A stretch of DNA of 64,000 nt from Prosthecobacter sp. (GTDB lineage Bacteria; Verrucomicrobiota; Verrucomicrobiia; Verrucomicrobiales; Verrucomicrobiaceae), in NCBI GenBank assembly GCA_017853885.1, contig JAFMIR010000006.1, positions 62,001-126,000 on the forward strand, given 5' to 3'. How positions within the stretch are numbered: the first letter of the stretch is position 1; every line of letters begins with the position of its first letter. The position numbers and the translations under genes are program-made. Below, in pieces: positions 1 to 8,912 of this stretch. The notes beneath the pieces are model-generated. The model was not told the DNA's origin, made no database searches, and saw only the letters and a list, made by a program, of their open reading frames with translations.

Positions 1-750
1 ATCACGCAGCGCTATCGTCCCACTGGTCATGCCACGCCAGAGTGGCATGCCATGAAGCGTCTTTTGGCTCGGGGTGGTGTGATCGCCGGATGCAGTGCAG
101 GCGATGCGATGATGGGCGAATTCATGGTTCTGCATGGGGACAATACCGGAGCACTCATCGCACCCTCCAAGCCAAAAGATAAAGCCGTGGTGGATTTCAA
201 GATGAGCCACGGCATGGCCCTTCTTCCATGGGCAATCAGCGAATCCCACTTCTTCGAGCGAGACCGATTGGCACGATTGGTGGTAATGCTGGAAAGCGCG
301 GGCAATCGGCTGGGCATCGGCGTGGGGGAGGATGCGGCCGTGCATATCGATCTGGCCAGTGGCGTACTCACTGGTCTCACGCCATCGGATTCATTACTTG
401 TGGATGCTACGCACTTGGAAACGCACGGCCAGATGCGCCGCAACTTGCGGGCTCGTCTGGTGAGGCAGGGTGACCGGATCTCGCTTCGCCGCCTGCTCGT
501 CAGAAAACCAGTGCCACCTGCCGGGAAACCGCCTCACACGCCCAGCGCCATCCACATCACTTCACCTGGACAAAACCGCCAGCTAGCGCTGTGGCGTTTG
601 TTTATGAATGCCCGCCGCCCAGGCAGTGGAGTATGGGAAATGCACTTCCAAGAAGGATGGAAGCTACAGGCTTGGCCGGACAACAAACGAAGATGGGTGA
701 GCTTTGAAGTTTGCCCCGTTCAGTCCAACCGCGCTCACGCCTACCGCTGA
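1..750 (+). CDS. Cyanophycinase-like peptidase (S51 family), 5' end outside the window
   Basis: The frame is open from base 1, so the N-terminus is missing; 249 residues are visible. The sequence 'GGVIAGCSAGDAMMGE' carries the G-x-S-A-G nucleophile elbow typical of peptidase S51 (cyanophycinase, dipeptidase E), with the serine at visible residue 32. Further on, 'GIGVGEDAAVHID' resembles the conserved glycine/acidic stretch of cyanophycinases. These serine enzymes cut cyanophycin, the Asp-Arg storage polymer, into beta-Asp-Arg dipeptides. The convergent neighbour is a cyanophycin synthetase, which supports the call. The last 80 or so residues, rich in basic and aromatic residues, look like an added C-terminal segment I do not recognise. 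The 3' end overlaps the neighbour's 3' end by 10 bases. A different S51 peptidase is possible. Confidence 0.72.
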   Translation: MTQRYRPTGHATPEWHAMKRLLARGGVIAGCSAGDAMMGEFMVLHGDNTGALIAPSKPKDKAVVDFKMSHGMALLPWAISESHFFERDRLARLVVMLESAGNRLGIGVGEDAAVHIDLASGVLTGLTPSDSLLVDATHLETHGQMRRNLRARLVRQGDRISLRRLLVRKPVPPAGKPPHTPSAIHITSPGQNRQLALWRLFMNARRPGSGVWEMHFQEGWKLQAWPDNKRRWVSFEVCPVQSNRAHAYR

Positions 751-2894
751 AAGCTCCGCAGACCGTCGACAATCGCTTGATCGTCCATCCCTTGATCCCA
801 AGCCGCCCCGCAGGCCGCGAGCACATCATGCAGATGAAACGCGAAATGGCCTTCAACAGGCAATGTGACATCGCTGAGACTGCAAAGCGTCCGCTCTGTG
901 GTTCCTACGGCGAGCTTGACTTGGCCAGCACTCACAAACACCGCCCGTCCGCCTTTTTGACGATGCTCAGTGAGAATCGGATTGGCTTCATCACAGCTGA
1001 AAAACAGAACTTGTCCTTTGCAATACTCCGCCATACCCGCCACGAGGGGATCGTCGGCATTTAGCACTGCCGTTCCACCGGGCAAAACGACATCCACCAC
1101 ACAACGTTTCACCTTCGTCATCAGCTCCAGCGTGTCGATGTAGCCAAAACCAAGATGATCTGATCCAACATTCAAAACCACGCCTGTTTGGCAGCGGTCA
1201 TAGCCGATGCCCTCCAAGATAATGGATTCAGCGCTGGTCTCGCAGATAGCAACTTCCGTCCAAGGATGCAGCAGTGCGCCTTGTGCGCCGAAAAGTCGGT
1301 CACCTTGGTTCGAGGCGGCTTTTCGATCACCAAATTGCACACCCTCGCTGTGGCAGACGCCGAGAAATTTGCCCGTGGAGGCTAACAAATGTGCGAGGAG
1401 CTTCACCGTGGTTGTCTTTCCATTAGTGCCGGTCACGCCGATCACTGGGATGCGCCCATCGCTCTCGGGGAAAAGCATGTTCACGATGGCCTCACCCACG
1501 GGACGCACTTTACCGATGGCAGGCTTGAGGTGCATCAGCAGACCGGGGCTGGCATTGATCTCGACGATGGCTCCACCCTGCTCTTCGAGCGGTTTGGAAA
1601 TGTCCTCGCAGACGACATCCACACCGCAGATGTCAAGCCCAGCTACCCTCGCAGCAATGATAACATGGTCACGCACGCTGGGATGCACATCATCCGTGAT
1701 GTCGATGGCCCAGTTCGCAAAGCGGGCCACCATCACGCGTTCACCATCGTGCGGCACAGATTCAGGGGGGTGACCTTGGTTTTGCAGATCCGCAAGGATA
1801 ACCGGGTCCCACTTCACGGTGTCGATCTTATCCCATGGACATGTTTCTAGCTCGCCACGACGCGGGTCGGAGTTCAACTGGTCCTCGATGAGCTGCACAA
1901 TGGTGCTTTTACCATCACCGACGACGATGGCTGGGTCACCACGGCTTGCGGCGACCATTTCACTGCCGACGACGAGCAGGCGATGATCGACACCGGGGAT
2001 GAATTTCTCCACCATCACGCCACTGCCTTCATTCAGTGCCTGCTGGTAGGCATCCGCTACCTGCTCTTGTCTGGTCAGATCAATGAACACCCCACGTCCG
2101 TGGTTCGCATCAGTCGGTTTCACCACGATGGGCAGGCCGATGTCCTGCGCCGCCACCCACGCTTCCTCCGCACTGCTGATGGTCTGACCTTCCGGCACGG
2201 GCACGCCGGCCTGCTTCAAAAGGTTGCGCGTGAGGTCCTTGTCCTGCGCGATGTATTCCGCGATGGCACCGGTGCGATCCGTCTCCGCAGTCCAGATGCG
2301 GCGCTGTTTCGCTCCTTGGCCGAGCTGGATGAGGCTGCGACCTTCTTGCAAGCGCCGCCACGGGATGCCGCGTTCTTTCGCCGCATCGACGATGGCTTTT
2401 GTGCTCGGCCCAAGCGCATGGCGATCCACCACGTCTTGAAGGCGCTTCACCTCCGCTGCGACATCAAAGCCACTTCCCATATAAGCCGCGAGCAGAAGCT
2501 CGCGAGCCGCCCGCAGGCACTCCTGCACGACGACCTCATCATCGAAACGCACGATCACCTTGTAGAGACCGTCCACGCATGTTTCACGAGCCTTGCCAAA
2601 ACCGAGTGGATGACCCGCCAGGGTCTGAAGTTCCAATGTGACATGCTCGAGGATATGTGCCGGATAGGTGCCGCGGTCCAGACGTTGAAAAAAGCCGCCG
2701 CGCTCCCCCACGCTGCAGCGGTGCTCGACCATACCGGGCAGCCAGGCCTTGAGCCGTTCGTTAAATCCAGCGACTTCGTCCGATCCGGTGTCTTTAAGAT
2801 TGCCAAGATCCACCCACGCCTCCATCACCGGATAGTTCGCCCAAAGGTTCGGGCCGCGGAGAATATGAATTTCACGAATGTCGAGGTCAGGCAT
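741..2894 (-). CDS. cphA: Cyanophycin synthetase, lacking the usual C-terminal lobe
   Basis: The product has 717 residues and should make cyanophycin (multi-L-arginyl-poly-L-aspartate) from Asp, Arg and ATP. It shows the CphA N-terminal domain (about 1-160, 'LRGPNLWANYPVMEAWVDLG'), an ATP-grasp domain (about 205-475, with 'VEINASPGLLMHL' near its end), and a Mur-ligase-like domain with an intact P-loop 'GVTGTNGKTTT' (Lys493). Classical CphA proteins are about 870-900 residues. This one stops at 'VDGLRSFQR', just where the last Mur-ligase lobe normally begins, and the DNA beyond is the opposite-strand peptidase gene, so a simple frameshift does not explain the loss. The ATG at 2894 is chosen because the conserved domain starts directly after it. 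A CphA2-like or otherwise altered synthetase is possible. Confidence 0.88.
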   Translation of the reverse strand: MPDLDIREIHILRGPNLWANYPVMEAWVDLGNLKDTGSDEVAGFNERLKAWLPGMVEHRCSVGERGGFFQRLDRGTYPAHILEHVTLELQTLAGHPLGFGKARETCVDGLYKVIVRFDDEVVVQECLRAARELLLAAYMGSGFDVAAEVKRLQDVVDRHALGPSTKAIVDAAKERGIPWRRLQEGRSLIQLGQGAKQRRIWTAETDRTGAIAEYIAQDKDLTRNLLKQAGVPVPEGQTISSAEEAWVAAQDIGLPIVVKPTDANHGRGVFIDLTRQEQVADAYQQALNEGSGVMVEKFIPGVDHRLLVVGSEMVAASRGDPAIVVGDGKSTIVQLIEDQLNSDPRRGELETCPWDKIDTVKWDPVILADLQNQGHPPESVPHDGERVMVARFANWAIDITDDVHPSVRDHVIIAARVAGLDICGVDVVCEDISKPLEEQGGAIVEINASPGLLMHLKPAIGKVRPVGEAIVNMLFPESDGRIPVIGVTGTNGKTTTVKLLAHLLASTGKFLGVCHSEGVQFGDRKAASNQGDRLFGAQGALLHPWTEVAICETSAESIILEGIGYDRCQTGVVLNVGSDHLGFGYIDTLELMTKVKRCVVDVVLPGGTAVLNADDPLVAGMAEYCKGQVLFFSCDEANPILTEHRQKGGRAVFVSAGQVKLAVGTTERTLCSLSDVTLPVEGHFAFHLHDVLAACGAAWDQGMDDQAIVDGLRSFQR

Positions 2895-3084
2895 GCGGCA
2901 TAGACGTTACGCCGACCCCTCGCCTCCGGCAAGGCGCTGATGCCCCGTTTCGCATTCAGGTTGTTTACTCCAAAACAACAATCATTGCCATGCTCAATCT
3001 CGCACTTCCTTACAGCCCATGCTCCGATAAGGTCTCAGATGCACCTGATGCGCGGCATCTGACATCATCGAATGGGCGCGTCCG

Positions 3085-5553
3085 TTATGGCACCGAGACC
3101 TGCGGCAAGCGCCAAACTTTCTCGGCATATTCAAGGATAGTACGGTCACTGCTAAATTTGCCGACACGCGCTGTATTGAGGATGGCTTTGCGTGTCCAAT
3201 CTGGTTGGTTTTGATAAGCCCAACCGACTTTAGCCTGCGCAGCAGCATAGCTCTCGTAGTCGGCCATAACAAGGAAGGGGTCGCCATGATGGAGGAGACT
3301 ATCGCGGAGCGGTTTGAACTCGTTGGCGTTGCCGGTGAAGGCATCGCTGGTGAGCCAGTCTACACTGAGGCGTAGTTCCTCGCTGGCCCAGTAGTAGTCC
3401 ATGGGGTTGTAGCCCTTGGCGCGGAGTACGGTAACTTCTTCGACGGTGAGGCCAAAGATAAAGATGTTGTCGTCGCCAACTTCTTCGAGAATCTCGACAT
3501 TGGCTCCGTCTAGCGTGCCAATCGTGAGCGCGCCATTGAGAGCGAGCTTCATATTACCGGTGCCTGACGCTTCCTTGCCGGCAGTAGAAATTTGCTCGCT
3601 CAAATCGGCGGCGGGAATGATGCGTTCGGCAATTGACACGCCATAGTTTGGGATAAAGACAACCTTTAGCTTGCCACCGATGCGCGGATCATGATTCACC
3701 TTGGCAGCAAGAGCATTGATGGCGTGGATGATGTTTTTGGCGAGGTAGTAACCAGGCGCGGCCTTGGCACCGAAAACGAAGACACGCGGAGCGATGTCAA
3801 GGTGCGGGTTATCTAGGAGCTGGCGGTACAAGCTGACGATGTGCAGGAGGTTGAGGTGCTGGCGCTTGTACTCGTGCAGTCGCTTGATCTGCACGTCGAA
3901 GAGGGCATCCGGGCTGACACTGACGCCACAGCTATCTTGAATGATCTTTGCCAAGCGTACTTTATGACCACGTTTGATGTCGTGGAAACGCTGCTGGAAG
4001 GATTTGTCAGCGGCGAATTTTTCGAGGCTGCGGAGCTTAGAGGCATCTTTGAGCCAACCCGATCCGATGGACTCGGTGATGAGGGCGGAGAGCTCCGGAT
4101 TGCACACATCGAGCCAGCGACGGAAGGTGACGCCATTGGTGAGATTGAGAAAGCGCTCCGGATAAAGCTCATGGAACTCCGGAAAGAGCCGCTCGCAAAG
4201 TAGACGCGTGTGCAGCGCGGCAACTCCATTCGTAGCATGGGAGCCAAGCACACTCATGTGAGCCATTCGCACCGCTTTGTGGCCACCACGTTCCTCAATG
4301 AGCGAAAGGACACGCTTCTTTTCGTTGTCGCCGGGCCATTTCGCCTCGACTTCATTCGTGAGGAAGAGATGGTTGATCTGGTAGATAATCTGAAGATGGC
4401 GCGGCAATACACGCTCAAAGAGACCAACTGACCACGTTTCAAGCGCCTCAGGCAGCAGCGTATGATTCGTATAGCCAAAAGTCTGCTGGCAGATGCTCCA
4501 AGCCTCGTCCCAACCAAGCTTTTCTTCGTCAACGAGGATGCGCATAAGCTCAGGAATGGCGACAGCGGGATGCGTGTCGTTGAGCTGAATGGCAGCCTTG
4601 GAGGGAAATTCGCTCCAAGGGAGATTATAACCGTTTTTGAAGCGGCGGATGATGTCAGCGAGCGAGCAGGCAACGAAAAAATATTGCTGTACAAGGCGTA
4701 ATTCTTTACCGCTTTCGGTGCTATCGTTCGGATACAGAACCTTGGACACGGTCTCGGCCATAGCCTTCTCGCGAATGGCGTCGATATAACCCCCTTCGTT
4801 GAAGATTTGCAGATTGAGGTCTTCGTCAGCCTGCGCCTGCCAGAGTCGCAGCACATTCACGGTATGCGATTCATAACCGACGATTGGAATGTCCCACGGC
4901 AGGCCAAGGAGGCACTTCGTATTAACCCACTCGTAATGCGGATTGCCGAGGTCGTCGAACTTCTGCACGCTGCGGCCATAGAGATGAATTTTCTGACGGT
5001 AGGACGGGCGGGCGATTTTCCACGGGCTGCCATCGCGCATCCAAGCATCGGGATGCTCAACCTGCTTGCCATTCACAAACTCTTGTTTGAAGAGACCAAA
5101 CTCATAATGAATGCCATAGCCGATGGCCGGCAGGTTCAGGGTGCTCAGCGAATCCATGAAGCAAGCAGCTAGGCGGCCAAGACCTCCATTGCCAAGGCCC
5201 ATGTCAGGCTCGCGTTGCAGCAGGCAGTCGAGATCCTTGCCGCACTCCGCCAGAGCAGCTTTGGTGTGCTCGTAGAGACCGGAATTGCGGAGATTATTCT
5301 CCAGCAAGCGGCCCATGAGGTATTCAAGCGAGAGATAGTGCACGCGCCGCACGCCCTCTTGGCGATGCAGCGAACGCGACTTCGTGGACAAGTCCATCAC
5401 GCGATCACGCACAGCCAGACAAGTGGCCACCCACCAATCATTTTCGGAAGCGGACTGCACGTAAGCACCGAGCGTAAAACGCAGGTGGTTGGTGATCGAA
5501 ACTTTGAGCGACTCGGTGGAGTCGGACGGCGGGCAGTTGAGCGGGGATTCCAT
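3085..5553 (-). CDS. glgP: Glycogen/starch phosphorylase
   Basis: The 822-residue product is a full-length GT35 alpha-glucan phosphorylase, which releases glucose 1-phosphate from glycogen using pyridoxal phosphate. The PLP-binding block '[17 protein letters not shown]' is present with the Schiff-base lysine at about residue 669, and '[17 protein letters not shown]' lies near the N-terminus. The frame stays open for 62 codons upstream of 5553, but that extension has no family-like sequence and crosses a hairpin, so the ATG at 5553 ('[12 protein letters not shown]') is preferred. It is a separate unit between the epimerase gene and cphA on the same strand. The call is firm; the exact start is less so. 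Confidence 0.95.
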   Translation of the reverse strand: MESPLNCPPSDSTESLKVSITNHLRFTLGAYVQSASENDWWVATCLAVRDRVMDLSTKSRSLHRQEGVRRVHYLSLEYLMGRLLENNLRNSGLYEHTKAALAECGKDLDCLLQREPDMGLGNGGLGRLAACFMDSLSTLNLPAIGYGIHYEFGLFKQEFVNGKQVEHPDAWMRDGSPWKIARPSYRQKIHLYGRSVQKFDDLGNPHYEWVNTKCLLGLPWDIPIVGYESHTVNVLRLWQAQADEDLNLQIFNEGGYIDAIREKAMAETVSKVLYPNDSTESGKELRLVQQYFFVACSLADIIRRFKNGYNLPWSEFPSKAAIQLNDTHPAVAIPELMRILVDEEKLGWDEAWSICQQTFGYTNHTLLPEALETWSVGLFERVLPRHLQIIYQINHLFLTNEVEAKWPGDNEKKRVLSLIEERGGHKAVRMAHMSVLGSHATNGVAALHTRLLCERLFPEFHELYPERFLNLTNGVTFRRWLDVCNPELSALITESIGSGWLKDASKLRSLEKFAADKSFQQRFHDIKRGHKVRLAKIIQDSCGVSVSPDALFDVQIKRLHEYKRQHLNLLHIVSLYRQLLDNPHLDIAPRVFVFGAKAAPGYYLAKNIIHAINALAAKVNHDPRIGGKLKVVFIPNYGVSIAERIIPAADLSEQISTAGKEASGTGNMKLALNGALTIGTLDGANVEILEEVGDDNIFIFGLTVEEVTVLRAKGYNPMDYYWASEELRLSVDWLTSDAFTGNANEFKPLRDSLLHHGDPFLVMADYESYAAAQAKVGWAYQNQPDWTRKAILNTARVGKFSSDRTILEYAEKVWRLPQVSVP

Positions 5554-5724
5554 GGAAAGAAACGAGGAACGAAATGGAGGCCGTAACGAAGATCGAACGA
5601 TGTCGGACGGGCCTAAAGATGGATGGTGGCAAGACCATTTCAAAGACCTAATAAGCACTTGCTGTGCCGGGACAGCGAGAAAGTGTGCCTGGGCTGGCAT
5701 CGACGGGCGGCCTGCAAGCAGCAG

Positions 5725-5758
5725 AAAGCCTCCCGGCATCGCCTCGAGGAGGCTTTTT
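5725..5758 (-). terminator. Hairpin terminator downstream of the sugar epimerase gene
   Basis: A perfect 9-bp stem (AAAGCCTCC / GGAGGCTTT, 5725-5733 with 5748-5756) encloses a 14-base loop. On the minus strand it follows the stop of the gene ending at 5779 by about 20 bases and precedes the glgP start. The T run is only three on the minus strand and five on the plus strand, so it may work in both directions. It separates the epimerase unit from glgP. Confidence 0.5.
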
Positions 5759-5778
5759 CAGAGGCAAGCCTGGAAACC

Positions 5779-6672
5779 TCACATGGCAAAAATCCTATTC
5801 ATGCGATCGACGAGCATGCGGAGGCCGTTGGGATTGATGCCGCCGCGCTGCTCGCTAATGGCCCAGCCGGTGTAGCCGATGCTGTCGAGGGCTTTCATGA
5901 TGGCGGGCCAGTTGTTCGTGCCCTCGGTGAGGTCGCAGTCGAAGCCCTTCCACACCCCCTCGTCCTTCATTTTCTTCGTGCTATATTCTTTGACGTGGAT
6001 GCGGTTGATGCGTTTGCCGAGGACGGGAATCCAATGCTCCGGCCAGCCATAGCGCAGCACATTGCCGATATCGAAATGCCAGCCCACTATCGGATCGCCG
6101 ATCTCGTCGAGGAAATTCACGGCCTCGATAGGACTGAGGATAAAATTGTTCCAGACGTTTTCGATGGAGATCTTTACGCCAAGCTCCTTGGCGAGCGGAA
6201 CGGCCTTCTTGATCTGGGCGATGGAGCGATCCCAAGCCTGCAGATAGGTCACATCATCACCGACAGTGCCGGGAACGACGAGAATGGAGTCCGCGCCATA
6301 AGCCTTCGCATCGCGGAGGGTTTGAAGAACGCCTTGCAGGCCTTCCTCACGGACCTTTTCATCGGGATGGGTAAGCGTTTGCTTCCAGTGGGTATGGCAG
6401 CAAACACTAGCGGCCTTCAGGCCAGACTGTTCGAGCGCATCGATGACCTCCTGCTGGTTCAGGCCGCCCTGAGGCTCCACGCCTTCGTAACCAGCTTCTT
6501 TGGCCGCCTTGTATTTCTCGATCAGCGTGCCTTTGAGGCCGAGTGTGCCACCCATAATGGCCTTCCGAAGCTGGCGGACCGGCTTGGCTTCTTGTGCAGG
6601 CAGAAGGCTGCTTGTGGCAGCGGCGAGCGTGGTGGCGGAGAGGGTGCGGAGAAAGCGGCGGCGGTTGGACAT
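5779..6672 (-). CDS. Tat-exported sugar phosphate isomerase/epimerase-like protein
   Basis: The 297-residue product begins with a twin-arginine signal ('MSNRRRFLRTLSATTLAAA'), followed by a TIM-barrel of the xylose-isomerase-like/AP-endonuclease-2 family. Recognisable parts are 'AGYEGVEPQG', 'KISIENVWNNF', 'GWHFDIGNVLRYG' and 'AISEQRGG', which supply the acidic and histidine metal ligands of this fold. Such exported proteins are common in Verrucomicrobiota and Planctomycetota; their substrates are mostly unknown. The ATG at 6672 is chosen because it puts the RR motif at the N-terminus; an upstream ATG at 6708 only adds a basic stretch. It follows aroB by 44 bases and may be co-transcribed with it, although the functions do not match. 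Confidence 0.82.
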   Translation of the reverse strand: MSNRRRFLRTLSATTLAAATSSLLPAQEAKPVRQLRKAIMGGTLGLKGTLIEKYKAAKEAGYEGVEPQGGLNQQEVIDALEQSGLKAASVCCHTHWKQTLTHPDEKVREEGLQGVLQTLRDAKAYGADSILVVPGTVGDDVTYLQAWDRSIAQIKKAVPLAKELGVKISIENVWNNFILSPIEAVNFLDEIGDPIVGWHFDIGNVLRYGWPEHWIPVLGKRINRIHVKEYSTKKMKDEGVWKGFDCDLTEGTNNWPAIMKALDSIGYTGWAISEQRGGINPNGLRMLVDRMNRIFAM

Positions 6673-6716
6673 GGTCGTGGAATACGCGGAACGGCACCGC
6701 TTTGTCACTCATCAAA

Positions 6717-7820
6717 TCACAACGGCTTGCGAATCTCGTCGAGGGCGTTGATGAGGTGCCCTTCGAAGACGTCTTTACTCACGTAGGCATCACCTGCTTT
6801 TTTGAGCAGAACAAAGCGGATGCGGCCTTGTTCGAATTTTTTGTCCATGCGAGCGATACGTATGATTTCTTCATTCGAGAATTCATCGCCGAGTATGACG
6901 GGCAACTCGAAACTCTTGAGGAGGTGTACGATACGGCTGTATTCCTCGGCATGAAGGCTACTCAGTTGCGTGGAGAGCCACGCAGCGGCTCGCAGACCGA
7001 GTGAGATAGCCTCGCCATGGAGGAGTTTGCCATAGCCCGCCGCAGCCTCGATGGCGTGGCCGAGGGTATGGCCGAAATTCAGAAGGGCACGCATACCGAT
7101 GGTCTCAAACTCATCGGCTTCCACAATGGCTGCTTTAATTGAAATGTTGCTCCGAATGACATCGGAGAGATTGCCTTTTCCTTCGGCAATCGCTTCGATC
7201 TGCGCGTAGAGGCTTGGGGCTTTGATTGCGGCATGCTTGATGATCTCGGCAAAGCCCTCATTCCACTCGCGCTTCGGCAGCGATGCGAGCGTGTCGATGT
7301 CAGCAATGACCAAAACAGGCTGATGGAACGCTCCGACCATGTTTTTCGCGTCTGGCAAGTTTACACCGGTTTTGCCACCGACGGAGCTGTCTACCTGCGA
7401 AAGCACGGTGGTCGGGATTTGCACATACGGAATGCCGCGCTGGTAAATGGCTGCACAGAAGCCACCGAGGTCACCAATGACTCCACCACCAAGGGCGACA
7501 ACAAAACTTTTGCGATCTAGGCCAGCTCTTGTCATCTCACTGAGCACACTTTCACTACTAAGCAGAGACTTTGATGCCTCGCCCGCAGGCACGGTGATGA
7601 GATGAGGCTCTTTCCCGGCATCCCGCAGGCTTTGCATGATTTTTTCCGCGTAAAGCGGGCCCACATTCGAATCTGTAACGACCGAGCAACGGGTGCGATC
7701 GCCTAGTTTTTGGTTCACTTCCTCGCCTGCCTTGGCAAGCAACCCTTTGCCGACCTGCACGGCGTAGCTTCGAGGACCTAAATTGACGAAAACAGGAGCG
7801 ATAACGGCGGGCGGTGACAT
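6717..7820 (-). CDS. aroB: 3-dehydroquinate synthase
   Basis: The 367-residue cytoplasmic enzyme converts DAHP to 3-dehydroquinate in the shikimate pathway using NAD and a divalent metal. The NAD-binding glycine block 'GGGVIGDLGGF' is at residues 111-121, and the metal-ligand region 'NFGHTLGHAIEA' has His251 and His255, followed by 'LHGEAISLG'. 'DSSVGGKTGVN' is the substrate-binding loop. Length is normal for the family. The start is 23 bases after the miaA stop, so the two probably share a transcript. Confidence 0.96.
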   Translation of the reverse strand: MSPPAVIAPVFVNLGPRSYAVQVGKGLLAKAGEEVNQKLGDRTRCSVVTDSNVGPLYAEKIMQSLRDAGKEPHLITVPAGEASKSLLSSESVLSEMTRAGLDRKSFVVALGGGVIGDLGGFCAAIYQRGIPYVQIPTTVLSQVDSSVGGKTGVNLPDAKNMVGAFHQPVLVIADIDTLASLPKREWNEGFAEIIKHAAIKAPSLYAQIEAIAEGKGNLSDVIRSNISIKAAIVEADEFETIGMRALLNFGHTLGHAIEAAAGYGKLLHGEAISLGLRAAAWLSTQLSSLHAEEYSRIVHLLKSFELPVILGDEFSNEEIIRIARMDKKFEQGRIRFVLLKKAGDAYVSKDVFEGHLINALDEIRKPL

Positions 7821-7843
7821 GGAGGCAAGGGCGAAGAACGAAT

Positions 7844-8746
7844 TTAGTAGGACGAAATCAGGCGCAGGGCGGACTCAAGCATTGATTGTGCGGTGGATGA
7901 GGAATCGAGGCAAATCGTTTGGTAGCACCTCTCCCGGCGGAACCAGGTGGTCTGACGCTTCGCATACTGACGGGTGGCTATGCTGATAGCCTCGATGGTT
8001 TGTTCTAAGTTGGATTTGCCGTCGAGATGGGCGCGGATCTCACGAATGCCGATGGCCTTGCAGGCGGTAATCGATATGTCACCAAGTGCCGCTACTTCTT
8101 CGATGGCCCCATTCGCCAGCATCTGGCGGGTTCGCGCCTCGATGCGACGGCAAAGGGTCTCACGTTGCCAACTTAAGACAATGCCACGCACGTGCGGCTG
8201 GGCATTTAGGAAGCTTTGGCGCAGCTCGGACTGCGGTTTGCCGGTCATCAGACAGATTTCGAGGGCTCGCTCGACATAACGTGGATTGCGCAGATTGACC
8301 ATCGAGGCAGCAGCGGGGTCGAGATCAAGCAATTCGGCCACTTTGTGCTCCAGCGGCCTCTTGCGGAGCTTTTCACGCATGGCCGCATCACCTTGAGGCA
8401 GCGGTGCGAGACCATGAGTGAGTGCCTTCAGATACAAACCAGAACCGCCGACCACGAGCGGCGTTTTCCCACGGAAGGCGATCTCCTCTATCACGGATCT
8501 GGCAAGGCCATGAAACCGCTGCGCATCACAGGATTCTCTAAGCGGTAAAATGCCGTAGAGATGATGTGGTGCACGGGCTAAGTCAGGCGGGGAGGGCTTT
8601 GCCGTGATTACATCCAGACCCGCGTACAGCTGGAGGGCGTCTGCATTGACGATCTCGCCATCCAGTCGCGAAGCCAGCTCCAGCGCGAGGGCCGATTTTC
8701 CAGACGCAGTCGGTCCGGCGATAAAAATCGTGGATTCAGGCAACAT
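7844..8746 (-). CDS. miaA: tRNA dimethylallyltransferase
   Basis: MiaA adds an isopentenyl group to A37 of tRNAs that read UNN codons. The 300-residue product opens with the P-loop 'IAGPTASGKSALALELA', followed by the 'VNADALQLYAGLDVITAKP' substrate block, where many homologues have DSRQVY. 'RNPRYVERALEI' and 'ATRQYAKRQTTWFRR' near the C-terminus are typical. An in-frame ATG at 8755 would add three residues; neither start has a clear ribosome-binding site, and 8746 is chosen because it sits closest to the conserved beginning. It probably forms an operon with aroB just downstream. Confidence 0.95.
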   Translation of the reverse strand: MLPESTIFIAGPTASGKSALALELASRLDGEIVNADALQLYAGLDVITAKPSPPDLARAPHHLYGILPLRESCDAQRFHGLARSVIEEIAFRGKTPLVVGGSGLYLKALTHGLAPLPQGDAAMREKLRKRPLEHKVAELLDLDPAAASMVNLRNPRYVERALEICLMTGKPQSELRQSFLNAQPHVRGIVLSWQRETLCRRIEARTRQMLANGAIEEVAALGDISITACKAIGIREIRAHLDGKSNLEQTIEAISIATRQYAKRQTTWFRRERCYQTICLDSSSTAQSMLESALRLISSY

Positions 8747-8912
8747 GCGCCACACAAATGGTTTTCATCATGTCATGATAGGTTCAGGTCGGAAGATCTC
8801 AAGCCTACAAGAGCTGCCTGAATTCATCCAACAGGGACCTGCGGGCAGATGCATCGATTCAGCGCTTTCACGTCATAACAGAGCAATGGGCACAGCCATC
8901 AAGTCGTGGAGA

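Noticed and set aside
1983..2903. Long plus-strand open frame (306 codons) opposite cphA
   Set aside because: Its translation is rich in His, Arg and Ala with no domain, and it mirrors the codon pattern of cphA on the other strand.
2960..2979. AT-rich inverted repeat (GTTGTTT / AAACAAC) between glgP and cphA
   Set aside because: The stem is weak and GC-poor, with no T run; it could be an operator of cphA but nothing else supports that.
5554..5739. N-terminal extension of glycogen phosphorylase by 62 residues
   Set aside because: The extension crosses the hairpin at 5725-5758 and lacks family similarity; the ATG at 5553 gives normal length.
5623..6786. Plus-strand open frame of 387 codons opposite the epimerase gene
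   Set aside because: It is antisense to a clearly recognised gene with an RR signal, crosses the terminator hairpin, and shows no protein family features.
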